Origin: Treponema sp.
GTDB lineage: Bacteria > Spirochaetota > Spirochaetia > Treponematales > Treponemataceae
Assembly: GCA_017617145.1 (NCBI GenBank)
Contig: JAFZWX010000163.1
Coordinates: 1-38,846, forward strand
Length of the DNA stretch: 38,846 nt
Reading direction: 5' to 3'
In this document: positions 23,947-32,280 of the stretch, one piece after another
Position numbering within the stretch: position 1 is the stretch's first letter
Layout: the number at the start of each line of letters is the position of its first letter
Position numbers and translations under genes: made by a program
Notes under the pieces: model-generated
Seen by the model: only the letters and a program-made list of their open reading frames with translations
Database searches by the model: none
What the model was told of the DNA's origin: nothing

Positions 23947-24813
23947 ATGAAAATGACAAAGAAATTAATTTTCGCAGCTCTTGCAGTTGCAGCAGTAATC
24001 GGCTTTGCTTCTTGCCAGAAAGAGATTGGAGAAATTAACTGGCAGGGTGGTGTGCTTGGATCTGGCGATGGAAATACTACTTTTAAAGTAAAACAGACAA
24101 ATGATGCTAATGGTACTATCAGAGGTTTTAAACAGGTTGGACTTTTGGATAGAGCAACAGCAACTTGTGTAATGAAACAAAAGAATCAGTCTTCTTCTAC
24201 AGAAGATGGTGTTGTTGGATTTGCATGCTGTTTTACTCAGAACAAAGATGCTACAAAAGAAAATTACAAAACATACAACTTTCTTGTTGTTGGTGTAAGA
24301 AATTCGTTTACAAAAAGACAAACATATGTTTCATTCTTCTATAACATTGCAGAAGATAAACTCAGTACGCAGAATTTTGGATGTAATGTTGAAAAAACCA
24401 AGTATGATCCTAAATGTGTAACACCATATGAAATTGTGTTGTTGGATTGGACAGATTTGTCAGACAGTCTTAAACTTGTGGATGGAACTCTTGGAGTTGG
24501 AGTTAAATTGACAGAAGGTTCTTCTGGAAATGTAAAAATTGAATGGTTCAAAGAGTCTGATCTTGATACAAATGATGCTGCTGCTACTGCAAAACCTACA
24601 GCAAGTGCAATTAAAACTTATGAGGTTACTGGAAGTGTAGTAGGTAGAGATGAAACAAGTACAAAGGGAAAGATTTGTACTTACGCAAACATTTATGCAG
24701 GAAAAACTCTTGAAGCAAGTTGGGATATTTACTCAATTTCTTGGTCAAAAGATACAACATTCAGCGCCGAAGACGATGACTTCATCGAAGTTGGAGATGT
24801 AATTTTTGAATAA
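23947..24813 (+). CDS. Secreted lipoprotein of unknown function
   Basis: 288 residues. It has a clear lipoprotein signal (K-rich start, hydrophobic core, 'GFASC' with C23 as the lipid site), then a soluble beta-rich domain with many T/S/N/K residues and alternating strands. Two 'W-x-I/Y' patches ('INWQGG' near 31 and 'ASWDIYSISW' near 257) look like an all-beta carbohydrate-binding-like or adhesin-like fold, but I do not recognise a family. It has its own promoter region and a strong terminator, so it is a single unit. The protein is probably anchored in a membrane and exposed to the periplasm or surface. Confidence 0.75.
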   Translation: MKMTKKLIFAALAVAAVIGFASCQKEIGEINWQGGVLGSGDGNTTFKVKQTNDANGTIRGFKQVGLLDRATATCVMKQKNQSSSTEDGVVGFACCFTQNKDATKENYKTYNFLVVGVRNSFTKRQTYVSFFYNIAEDKLSTQNFGCNVEKTKYDPKCVTPYEIVLLDWTDLSDSLKLVDGTLGVGVKLTEGSSGNVKIEWFKESDLDTNDAAATAKPTASAIKTYEVTGSVVGRDETSTKGKICTYANIYAGKTLEASWDIYSISWSKDTTFSAEDDDFIEVGDVIFE

Positions 24814-24832
24814 TCTATAATCTGATTATCAA

Positions 24833-24866
24833 CGCCCCTGACTTAATGGTTGGGGGCATTTTTTTT
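24833..24866 (+). terminator. Rho-independent terminator of the lipoprotein gene
   Basis: GCCCC (24833-24837) pairs with GGGGC (24853-24857), with a 15-nt loop, followed by a run of eight T (24859-24866). It stands about 20 nt after the stop codon. Confidence 0.8.
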
Positions 24867-24914
24867 ATCACATAATCAAATATAATCGTACAATTTACTT
24901 TTCCTGCGGCAAAT

Positions 24915-24920
24915 TATAAT
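24915..24920 (+). promoter_or_regulatory. TATAAT box for the MATE gene (predicted leaderless)
   Basis: TATAAT ends 7 nt before the ATG at 24928, and the preceding bases contain no Shine-Dalgarno sequence. A weak TTTACT (24894-24899) lies 15 nt upstream as possible -35. A second TATAAT at 24881-24886 could serve an upstream start. Confidence 0.45.
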
Positions 24921-24927
24921 CGGCATT

Positions 24928-26265
24928 ATGAAAACTAATATGATGAATATGACCAGCGGCAATACTGTGCACCTGTTGCTTACCTTTTCGGTGCCTATGC
25001 TCATTGGGAATATTTTTCAGCAGTTGTATAACCTTGCAGACTCTGTAATTGTAGGTCAGCTTATTGGTGCCGACGCGCTTGCTGCAATTGGTGCTACTGC
25101 TTCAATCACGTTTTTCTTTTTTGCACTTTGTAACGGAACAGGCTCTGCTGGTGGCATTGTAACTTCGCAGTTTTTTGGCGAAGGCAACGATGCAAAAGTA
25201 AAAAACTGTATTGTAAACACAGCCTTTATAATGATTGTTGTTCCGCTTGTAATTGGAACAATTGCGTTTTTCTGTGCAGGCCCAATCCTCCGCCTTTTAA
25301 ACACTCCGCAAAATATTATTTCAGATGCCACTGCTTACATGCAGATTATGTGCCTTAATCTTTTTCTGGTCAGTACCTACAACTTTGTTTCATCAATGCT
25401 CCGGGCTCTTGGTGACTCCAAAACTCCTCTTTATTTTTTAATTCTTTCGTGCATCTTAAACATCTTCCTTGATTTGATTTTTGTGTATACGCTTCACCTT
25501 GGTGTAATTGGCGCCGGTATTGCAACACTCATTTCTACAATTATCTGCAGCATTTTGTGTCTGACTTTTGCCTTTAAAACAAATCCATATTTTAAGTTTA
25601 CGCGTGCCGACCTTCATCTTAATTCTGCAATTTTATGGAAGTGCATAAAGCTTGGGGTTCCAATTTCGCTTCAGTTTTCGATGATTGCGGTTTCGTGTAT
25701 GGCCTTGCAGAGAGTTGTAAATAATTACGGGGCAGTTGCAGTTGCCGCTTTTACTGCTACAAGCCGCATAGAACAGTTAATTCATCAGCCGTATCAAACA
25801 CTTGGTGCAGCCCTTAGTACTTACAGTGGTCAGAACTACGGTGCAAAAAATAAAGAACGGCTTGTCGAAGGTTTTAAGAAAAGCATGCTCATGACAGCAA
25901 TTTTTTCGCTTGCCATGCTCCCAATTATGCAGTTTTTTGGAAGCGCAATTACCAGACTTTTTGTAAAAGACCCCGAAGTTATTACAATGGGGGCCAAAGC
26001 TCTTGCCATTACAAGCTGGTTCTACATTTTCTTGGGAACAATTTACATGGTACGCGGAGTTTTAAACGGAGTAGGCGATGCATTTTTCTCTCTTCTCAAC
26101 GGCATTACAGAAGTAATAGGCCGCTTTACAGTTCCGTTCCTTCTCACTGCAATTCCGCTTTTCAATGTGTGGGGCATCTGGTGGTCTGTAGGCATTGTCT
26201 GGTTTTTAAGCGCAGCCACAGCTTTCTGGAGATATTTGTATAAACGGGCGCACATTCTTCAATAG
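24928..26265 (+). CDS. MATE-family multidrug/toxin exporter
   Basis: 445 residues with twelve hydrophobic helices and the internal two-fold pattern of MATE transporters. The N-terminal 'SVPMLIGNIFQQLYNLADSV' and 'IGATASITFFFFALCNGTG' sections and the second-half 'GVPISLQFSMIAVSC' are typical of the NorM/DinF-like branch, which exports cationic compounds by Na+ or H+ antiport. The second in-frame Met at 24940 is an alternative start. Its stop codon abuts the ilvC promoter (-35 begins at 26266). No regulator gene is beside it. Confidence 0.9.
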   Translation: MKTNMMNMTSGNTVHLLLTFSVPMLIGNIFQQLYNLADSVIVGQLIGADALAAIGATASITFFFFALCNGTGSAGGIVTSQFFGEGNDAKVKNCIVNTAFIMIVVPLVIGTIAFFCAGPILRLLNTPQNIISDATAYMQIMCLNLFLVSTYNFVSSMLRALGDSKTPLYFLILSCILNIFLDLIFVYTLHLGVIGAGIATLISTIICSILCLTFAFKTNPYFKFTRADLHLNSAILWKCIKLGVPISLQFSMIAVSCMALQRVVNNYGAVAVAAFTATSRIEQLIHQPYQTLGAALSTYSGQNYGAKNKERLVEGFKKSMLMTAIFSLAMLPIMQFFGSAITRLFVKDPEVITMGAKALAITSWFYIFLGTIYMVRGVLNGVGDAFFSLLNGITEVIGRFTVPFLLTAIPLFNVWGIWWSVGIVWFLSAATAFWRYLYKRAHILQ

Positions 26266-26294
26266 TTGCTCTAATTTACACTTTTAATTATAAT
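26266..26294 (+). promoter_or_regulatory. Sigma-70 type promoter of ilvC
   Basis: TTGCTC (26266-26271) and TATAAT (26289-26294) with a 17-nt spacer. It starts directly after the MATE stop codon. The leader of about 30 nt leaves no room for a T-box or leader-peptide attenuator, so leucine/valine control through the leader is unlikely. Confidence 0.7.
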
Positions 26295-26332
26295 TAAATT
26301 CTTGATTAATAATAAAAACTCGAGGTAGAAAA

Positions 26333-27811
26333 ATGGGTGAAAACTATTTTAACAAAATCCCTTGGCGCGAAGCTAGACTTCAGCTGGGACACTGCCGTTC
26401 AATGGCAAAAGAAGAATTTGCGGACGGAGTAAACGCCCTTAAAGGTAAAAAAATTGTAATTGTTGGTTGTGGTGCCCAGGGCTTGAACCAGGGTCTCTGT
26501 CTTCGTGATTCAGGACTTGATGTTAGTTATGCCTTACGAGACAGCGCTATTACAGAAAAACGCCAGTCATGGAAAAATGCAACCGAAAATGGTTTTAAAG
26601 TAGGCAACTATGATGAAATGATTCCTACAGCAGACTTAGTTGGAAACCTTACTCCAGATAAACAGCATTCAAAAGTAATCAACGACATAATGGGAAAAAT
26701 GAAGCAGGGCTCTGCTTTGTGGTACAGCCATGGCTTTAATATGATTGAAGAAGGAATGCAGATTCGTCCTGATATCACTGTTGTAATGTGTGCTCCAAAA
26801 GGACCAGGTACAGAAGTATGGCACGAATTCCAGCGCGGATTTGGTGTACCAGATCTTATTGCCGTTCACCCTGCAAACGACCCTGAAGGAAAGGGCTGGG
26901 CTTATGCAAAAGCACTTGCAGTTGGTATGGGCGGAAGCAAGGCCGGAGTACTTGAATCAAGCTTTATTGCAGAAGTTAAATCTGACCTTATGGGTGAACA
27001 GACAATTCTTTGTGGTATGCTTCAGGCTGGTACAATTGTTTGCTACGACAAAATGGTAGCCGAAGGAATTGCTCCTGAATATGCAACAAAGCTTCTTATG
27101 CATGGCTGGAACGTTGTAAGTGAAGCTCTTAAATGGGGCGGAATTACAAACATGATGGACCGTCTTTCTAACCCTGCAAAAATCAAGGCAAACGAACTTT
27201 CAAAAGAAATCAAAAAGCTGCTTGCTCCACTTTACCAGAAGCACATGGACGACATCATCAGCGGAAAATTCTCAAGCACAATGATGGAAGACTGGAGAGC
27301 CGGAGACAAGGATCTTCTTGCATGGCGTGAAGATACCGGTAAGCTCGACTTTGAAAAAACAGCTGAATCAACAGAAGAAATTACAGAACAGGAATACTTT
27401 GACAAGGGAATCTTACTTGTTGCAATGGTAAAAGCCGGTTGTGAACTTGCATTCGAAACAATGGTTGATGCCGGAATTAAGGAAGAATCTGCTTACTACG
27501 AATCACTCCACGAAGTTCCACTTATTGCAAACCTCATTGACCGCAAGCGTCTTTACGAAATGAACCGCGTAATTTCTGATACTGCAGAGTACGGATGTTA
27601 CCTCTTTAGCCGTGTTGCTGCTCCAATGATGGCAAAAGATCTTATGCCAAAGCTTCACACAGATGTTATTGGTAAAGGACTTGATATAAAAGATACACAG
27701 GTTAATAACGCAGAACTTGTAGCTGTAAACGAAGAAATCCGCAACCACCCGATTGAGGTTGTTGGTAGAAAGCTCCGTGCCTACATGACTGCAATGAAGC
27801 CGCTTATTTAG
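26333..27811 (+). CDS. ilvC: Ketol-acid reductoisomerase (class II)
   Basis: 492 residues, the long class II form as in E. coli (about 491). It converts 2-acetolactate or 2-aceto-2-hydroxybutyrate to the dihydroxy acids of valine, leucine and isoleucine synthesis, using NADPH and Mg2+. The N-terminal Rossmann part shows '[11 protein letters not shown]' (45-55), then 'YALRD', 'LTPDKQH' and 'SHGFNM'; the duplicated helical C-terminal part shows '[20 protein letters not shown]', '[11 protein letters not shown]' and '[11 protein letters not shown]'. GAGG lies just before the ATG. It stands alone: no ilvB/N/D or leuABCD genes are nearby. It is one of the safest calls in the window. Confidence 0.97.
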   Translation: MGENYFNKIPWREARLQLGHCRSMAKEEFADGVNALKGKKIVIVGCGAQGLNQGLCLRDSGLDVSYALRDSAITEKRQSWKNATENGFKVGNYDEMIPTADLVGNLTPDKQHSKVINDIMGKMKQGSALWYSHGFNMIEEGMQIRPDITVVMCAPKGPGTEVWHEFQRGFGVPDLIAVHPANDPEGKGWAYAKALAVGMGGSKAGVLESSFIAEVKSDLMGEQTILCGMLQAGTIVCYDKMVAEGIAPEYATKLLMHGWNVVSEALKWGGITNMMDRLSNPAKIKANELSKEIKKLLAPLYQKHMDDIISGKFSSTMMEDWRAGDKDLLAWREDTGKLDFEKTAESTEEITEQEYFDKGILLVAMVKAGCELAFETMVDAGIKEESAYYESLHEVPLIANLIDRKRLYEMNRVISDTAEYGCYLFSRVAAPMMAKDLMPKLHTDVIGKGLDIKDTQVNNAELVAVNEEIRNHPIEVVGRKLRAYMTAMKPLI

Positions 27812-27835
27812 TTAGTGTCATTGCAGATTAAACTG

Positions 27836-27904
27836 TGTCATTGCCGGGCTTGACCCGGCAATCTTTTTTTATACGAGATTCCCGTGTCAAGCACGGGAAT
27901 GACA
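27836..27904. repeat. Composite palindromic element, also ilvC terminator
   Basis: Two hairpins lie head to tail between TGTCATT (27836-27842) and AATGACA (27898-27904). The first has TTGCCGGG/CCCGGCAA arms (27841-27861) with a T7 run at 27863-27869, making a good plus-strand terminator for ilvC. The second has ATTCCCGTG/CACGGGAAT arms (27878-27900). The GTCATTGCCGGG...CCCGGCAATC type of unit is a widespread bacterial intergenic repeat, so this is probably a repeat element used as terminator. On the minus strand there is no T-run right after the hairpin for the GH5 gene. Confidence 0.75.
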
Positions 27905-27906
27905 TT

Positions 27907-29190
27907 TCATTCTGATGCACTAATTATTGCATCTGTTATTTCCGGGAAATACCACTTCTGTTCAGTTCGATTATAATATCCGTACCCTTCACTGTAATCA
28001 GGGTCACCGTTTGATTTCTGGCCAACCTTCCATACACCGTTATCCCACAAAAGACATGGAATGCCATAACTCTTTGCTGTTGAAATAAAATAATTAAACC
28101 AGGCAACTCGTTCGCTAAGATTATCCTTGTTGGTGGCACCGTATTCACCAATTACTACAGGGTAGCCGTTATCAATAAACTTTTTCTTAAGCTTGGAATA
28201 CATTGTGTTCAGCTCATCCTTGTGTGCCTGTGTAAAGGTACGTTCTCCCGGCGATTCCATTGCAAAGGAATAAGGAGTGTAGGCGTGAACAGAAAGAATG
28301 AGCCTGCCGTTTTCAATATCCTGTGGCATTTTAAACGAAGCAGAACTTGCTGCATTTTCGCTTGCCTGTAAAGACGGGCACATTACAAATCTTTTTTCAT
28401 TGTTTCCGCCTGTTGAACGAATTGCATCCAAAGCAGTCTGGTTCAGCTGTAAAAGACATTTCATCGCATCAAGACAGCGGGTATCGGTACTGAACCACCA
28501 TTCGCAGTCGGTTCCTGCAGGACGAGGTTCATTCATTGTTTCAAAAATCAAATGTTCATCGTAGCCGTTGTTAAATGCAGTTGCAATCTGCCCCCAGATG
28601 TTGTACAAAAAGCGCTGCGATTCAACAAGATTATTTGAACTTGGATAATATCCGTTTGCGCGTGGCAGTGTTCCGCTTGAAAGATAATTATCGTGGTGAG
28701 AATTTATTATAACATAAAGGCCGTCTTCAATTGCCCAGTCTACAACTGCTTTTACACGCTTCATCCATTGAGGATCAATAGTATAAGTCTGAGCATCGGT
28801 AATATGATTATGCCAGGAAACAGGAATGCGGATTGTTTTAATTCCACTGGCAGCAAGTCCGTCAATCATTGCTTTTGTTGTAAGCGGCTGACCCCAGCTT
28901 GTTTCTGAACCCATTCCATTTTTACCGGTTGCATCAAAAGTGTTTCCAAGATTCCATCCGGTTGTCATCGCTTTTGTAAGTTCAAAGCCGGTTATATTTT
29001 TAAATGAAGCAGCACCTGTATCTTTAACTGCATTATCAAGATTAAAAAGAAATTCTTTCGTAAAAACTGAATCATCATTTTGTGTTTTTACCGGGACAGG
29101 AACTTGAGGTTCTTTTGATTTTATAGGAACGCATCCGGAAAAATTAAAAATCAGAAGAGAGATTAACAAGACTATAAATATTTTTTTCAT
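27907..29190 (-). CDS. GH5 cellulase/endoglucanase, lipoprotein
   Basis: 427 residues from the ATG at 29190, where 'MKKIFIVLLISLLIFNFSGC' gives a lipoprotein signal with C20 as lipid site; the longer reading to a codon at 29250 would hide this signal. The GH5 barrel shows 'GWNLGNTFDA' (about 72-81), 'IRIPVSWHNH' (about 120-129), the acid/base glutamate in 'ETMNEPRP' (about 219-226) and the nucleophile in 'PVVIGEYGATN' (about 345-355). The fold and motifs suggest an endo-beta-1,4-glucanase, GH5 subfamily 2/4-like; mannanase or xyloglucanase activity cannot be excluded. It is anchored in a membrane and probably works at the cell surface on cellulose or mixed glucans. It is divergent from the pallilysin-like gene with 38 nt between. 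Confidence 0.9.
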   Translation of the reverse strand: MKKIFIVLLISLLIFNFSGCVPIKSKEPQVPVPVKTQNDDSVFTKEFLFNLDNAVKDTGAASFKNITGFELTKAMTTGWNLGNTFDATGKNGMGSETSWGQPLTTKAMIDGLAASGIKTIRIPVSWHNHITDAQTYTIDPQWMKRVKAVVDWAIEDGLYVIINSHHDNYLSSGTLPRANGYYPSSNNLVESQRFLYNIWGQIATAFNNGYDEHLIFETMNEPRPAGTDCEWWFSTDTRCLDAMKCLLQLNQTALDAIRSTGGNNEKRFVMCPSLQASENAASSASFKMPQDIENGRLILSVHAYTPYSFAMESPGERTFTQAHKDELNTMYSKLKKKFIDNGYPVVIGEYGATNKDNLSERVAWFNYFISTAKSYGIPCLLWDNGVWKVGQKSNGDPDYSEGYGYYNRTEQKWYFPEITDAIISASE

Positions 29191-29228
29191 ACCTTTTATT
29201 TTATCAGAAAATGCTGTAAAGTTATAGT

Positions 29229-30815
29229 ATGAAGACAAAATCCATAACACTTATGTTTATAATAATTGCGATTCTCCTTGCGGCAGGATTTTATGCTTCA
29301 AAAAAATTCATAACAAAAAGCGAAAAAACTGCGGTTCGTGCAAAAATTGTTACACCAAAGGCTTCACAAGATAAAGATACAGAATCAGATTTAGACAGAG
29401 TAAATTCAGATTTTAATTCCGAAAACTTTGATACATTTATAACACTCAGAAACAACGAAACTTTAATAAATACAATCACTCTAGATTTTAATAACGACGG
29501 CTATGATGATGAAGTTATTACCGTACGAAAAACCGGTTCCGAAAATTTTACCATTGTGCCAGGAATTTTTAATCCCGAAACTGCCGATTACGACAGACTT
29601 GAAGATATTCCTACAACAATTTCAAAAATAAGAACTTTCTCGCTTTCGGGTATGGACCTTATTGGCGACCACTGCAATTCTCTTATATATCAGGGTGTGG
29701 CCGATGATGAAAACTATGTTATGCAGATTTTTCTTTGGGAATCGGAAGAAGAAAATCAGTCTGATGAAGCCGATACAACCAATGGTTCTCTTTTAAAAAT
29801 CGGTGATTTTATTTCGGACGGAACTATCTTTATTCAGCAGACAGAGCGCTCGGATTCATACCAACTTTCACTTTCAAGAGGAGAAAGTTTTTCTGTTTGG
29901 GTTTATGAATCAGAAAAAATTGTTGATGAAAACGGAAACATTGTTGCGGGGCAAAACCAGATTCAGAAAGAATATAAATGGAATGGCGGTTCAAAAAAAT
30001 ATGAACTTGCAAATGAAATAAAAGTAACTGCCGGAAAACTTGCCGCCAATGAACTTTCGCGTATTCAGGATGGAACAGTCGAAACCTTTGCTGCTTTCCT
30101 GGATGGTCTTTGGTACAAAACATCAAATGAAGATAATGCAATACGCTATATTTATTATAATTATGAAAACAAGGAAATAATTCTTCTTCAGTCTGATGTT
30201 CAGGAAGTTTACGAATGGGAAGACAGCAAGCTGCGCCACAATGGAATTTATCTTTATACAGTAAACTCTGATATTACAAATCTTCAACGACGTTTTGACC
30301 TTCTGCTTGTTTCTGTTGATGAAATAAAAATTACGCTATATGACTCAATTGGTCTTATTATTAAAGAAAGCTCGGAATGGGATGGTCAGTATAAAAAAAT
30401 GAGTTTGCAAAGCTCGTTTGAAGAAACTGACAGCAAAGAAAAGAACAGCTATCTTCTTGAACTGGAAGGAAATTCTTTGTGGACTACTGTTGATGGCTTA
30501 AATACAATTTCCATGAATGACAGTCGTTATACATTTCTTTTTGATGACATGCAGGAAGAAGGCCTTTATTCAATGATGGAAATTGGTTCTTACAATGTTC
30601 TTGCATTGCGAGCAACTTCTTTTAATACAACGCTTAATCAGTTTTATGCACTTGAGTTTGGAACAAAAACAATAACCGAAACTGTAAAAAAGAAAACCGT
30701 AGAAAAAACAGTTATCGACTACGATACTATCACTTTTACTCCCGTAAAAATCACCCCGACTGACTGCTTTGCAACTGATGGAAAGGTATATACATTTACA
30801 AGACAAGTTGAATAA
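29229..30815 (+). CDS. Pallilysin-related (Tp0751-like) surface protein
   Basis: 528 residues. The N-terminal hydrophobic segment (about 7-25) is a signal or anchor without a lipobox cysteine. The 'LDFNNDGYDDEVITVRK' and 'IRTFSLSGMDLIGDHCNSLIY' stretches (about 84-100 and 133-153) match what I remember of treponemal proteins annotated as pallilysin-related adhesin, but this family memory is not checked. The metalloprotease motif HExxH of Tp0751 is not visible. Middle and C-terminal parts are beta-rich with many D/E/N/T residues, in line with a surface protein. The diguanylate cyclase gene follows after 15 nt, so the two are probably co-transcribed. There is no good Shine-Dalgarno before its own ATG. 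Confidence 0.6.
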   Translation: MKTKSITLMFIIIAILLAAGFYASKKFITKSEKTAVRAKIVTPKASQDKDTESDLDRVNSDFNSENFDTFITLRNNETLINTITLDFNNDGYDDEVITVRKTGSENFTIVPGIFNPETADYDRLEDIPTTISKIRTFSLSGMDLIGDHCNSLIYQGVADDENYVMQIFLWESEEENQSDEADTTNGSLLKIGDFISDGTIFIQQTERSDSYQLSLSRGESFSVWVYESEKIVDENGNIVAGQNQIQKEYKWNGGSKKYELANEIKVTAGKLAANELSRIQDGTVETFAAFLDGLWYKTSNEDNAIRYIYYNYENKEIILLQSDVQEVYEWEDSKLRHNGIYLYTVNSDITNLQRRFDLLLVSVDEIKITLYDSIGLIIKESSEWDGQYKKMSLQSSFEETDSKEKNSYLLELEGNSLWTTVDGLNTISMNDSRYTFLFDDMQEEGLYSMMEIGSYNVLALRATSFNTTLNQFYALEFGTKTITETVKKKTVEKTVIDYDTITFTPVKITPTDCFATDGKVYTFTRQVE

Positions 30816-30830
30816 AAGCGGAGATGGTTT

Positions 30831-32210
30831 ATGAAAAACGGAAATAAAAAGAGAAGGATTCTCTTTTCAAAACAGCCGGTTGTTTATCTCTTTGGATTTC
30901 TTCTTGTAGTAAATGCAATTATTAATGCCGTTTTAGTAAAGCAGTCAATTTCTACCTTGCGTGAACAGATTAATGAACGAATGCTTGATATTGCAAACAG
31001 CGCGGCAAATCTTCTTGACGGCGACATTATGGCACGTCTTCAGAAGGACGATGCAGATACTGCGGAATATCAGTCCTCACTTCAAATTTTACGAACCTTC
31101 CAGCAGCAGATTGAACTTGATTATATTTATGGTGTGCGCGATATGGGTAATGAAGTTTTTACTTTTACAATAGACCCTGCACCCGATGACCCGGGAGAGT
31201 TCGGTTCTCCTGTTGCAACAACCCAAGCCCTGATTTCTGCAAGTAAAGGAATTGCTGCCGTAGATAAAGAGCCTTATCACGATGCCTGGGGTTCTTTTTA
31301 CAGCGCTTACAGCCCGATTTTTGATTCAAACGGAAGCGTAGCCGGAATAGTAGCCGTAGATTTTAATTCCAAATGGTATGAAGACCAGATAGCACGTCAG
31401 GTTAAAATAATTGTTTTTGCATGTGCTCTTTCTATTTTGGGTGGTGGAGGAATTGTTCTCTTATTTACACGAAAAATGCGCGAAAGATTCCAAAAGCTCA
31501 ATAAAGAAATGGGTAAAATGACAGATGAAGTTGAACAGCTTGCAGAAGAACTTAGTCTTACGACTGGATTTCAGTCTGTGGATGCAGAACAGTATATGAA
31601 TCCAAAAAAACAAGGGTATGCTGCTTCTGCAGATTTGCTTCAGGAATTTGATGATAAATTAAAGAGCGTGCGAAAAGAACTTCGTGATTATATTGCAAAG
31701 GCTCATACTATGGCATACACCGATGTCCTTACCGGGATTGGAAATCGCAATGCCTATTTTGAAGCAGTAGACAGACTTTCAAAGAAGATAGGTAAAGGTC
31801 AGGCAAATTTTGCTGTTGCAATTTTTGACATAAACGGCCTCAAAAATACAAATGATGATTTTGGTCATGAATGCGGTGATATTATGATACGCTCTGCTTC
31901 AGAAATTCTTAAGGTGTTTTTCCCGCAGGAAAGTCTTTTCCGAATTGGTGGTGATGAATTTGTTGTTTTAATGGAAAATATTACAGCAGAAAGAATGGCA
32001 TTAATTTTTGATCATATAACACCACAAATTGATGCCAAGGTTATTGTACGAAATGATGTTTCAGTTCCACTGGCAATTTCAAAAGGTTTTTCTGTTTTTG
32101 GTCCGGAAGATACAACTGTAAAAGCAGTTTTCCAGCGTGCAGATAACCTTATGTACGAAGATAAAGCCGCTTATTATGCAAACCACGCCGACCGCCGCAG
32201 AAAGAGATAA
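30831..32210 (+). CDS. Membrane-bound sensor diguanylate cyclase (GGDEF)
   Basis: 459 residues. The first membrane helix (about 17-37) and second (about 188-210) enclose a periplasmic sensor part of about 150 residues of the Cache/PDC type ('LDYIYGVRDMGN', 'DSNGSVAGIVAVDF'). A cytoplasmic coiled coil (about 218-240) and a GGDEF domain follow, 'RIGGDEF' with GGDEF at 373-377, so the protein makes c-di-GMP. No RxxD inhibitory site is visible. CGGAG lies 8 nt before the ATG and the gene follows the pallilysin-like gene by 15 nt. It is the second diguanylate cyclase in the window and, unlike the cytoplasmic LacI-type one, senses signals outside the inner membrane. Confidence 0.9.
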   Translation: MKNGNKKRRILFSKQPVVYLFGFLLVVNAIINAVLVKQSISTLREQINERMLDIANSAANLLDGDIMARLQKDDADTAEYQSSLQILRTFQQQIELDYIYGVRDMGNEVFTFTIDPAPDDPGEFGSPVATTQALISASKGIAAVDKEPYHDAWGSFYSAYSPIFDSNGSVAGIVAVDFNSKWYEDQIARQVKIIVFACALSILGGGGIVLLFTRKMRERFQKLNKEMGKMTDEVEQLAEELSLTTGFQSVDAEQYMNPKKQGYAASADLLQEFDDKLKSVRKELRDYIAKAHTMAYTDVLTGIGNRNAYFEAVDRLSKKIGKGQANFAVAIFDINGLKNTNDDFGHECGDIMIRSASEILKVFFPQESLFRIGGDEFVVLMENITAERMALIFDHITPQIDAKVIVRNDVSVPLAISKGFSVFGPEDTTVKAVFQRADNLMYEDKAAYYANHADRRRKR

Positions 32211-32243
32211 CTGTCATTGTACGCGCAGCGAAGCAATCCACAA

Positions 32244-32272
32244 TTGCAAACATTCACTTTTTTCTATATAAT
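32244..32272 (+). promoter_or_regulatory. Sigma-70 type promoter of alaS (predicted leaderless)
   Basis: TTGCAA (32244-32249) and TATAAT (32267-32272) are separated by 17 nt. The expected start of transcription (32279-32281) coincides with the ATG at 32281, and no Shine-Dalgarno is present. The upstream part (32213-32243) looks like a piece of the common intergenic repeat 'GCGCAGCGAAGCAATCC'. Confidence 0.7.
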
Positions 32273-32280
32273 AATACTTT

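Noticed and set aside
29191..29250. Longer start of the GH5 gene overlapping the pallilysin-like gene
   Set aside because: It would bury the lipoprotein signal peptide and overlap the divergent gene; the ATG at 29190 gives a proper signal with a lipobox.
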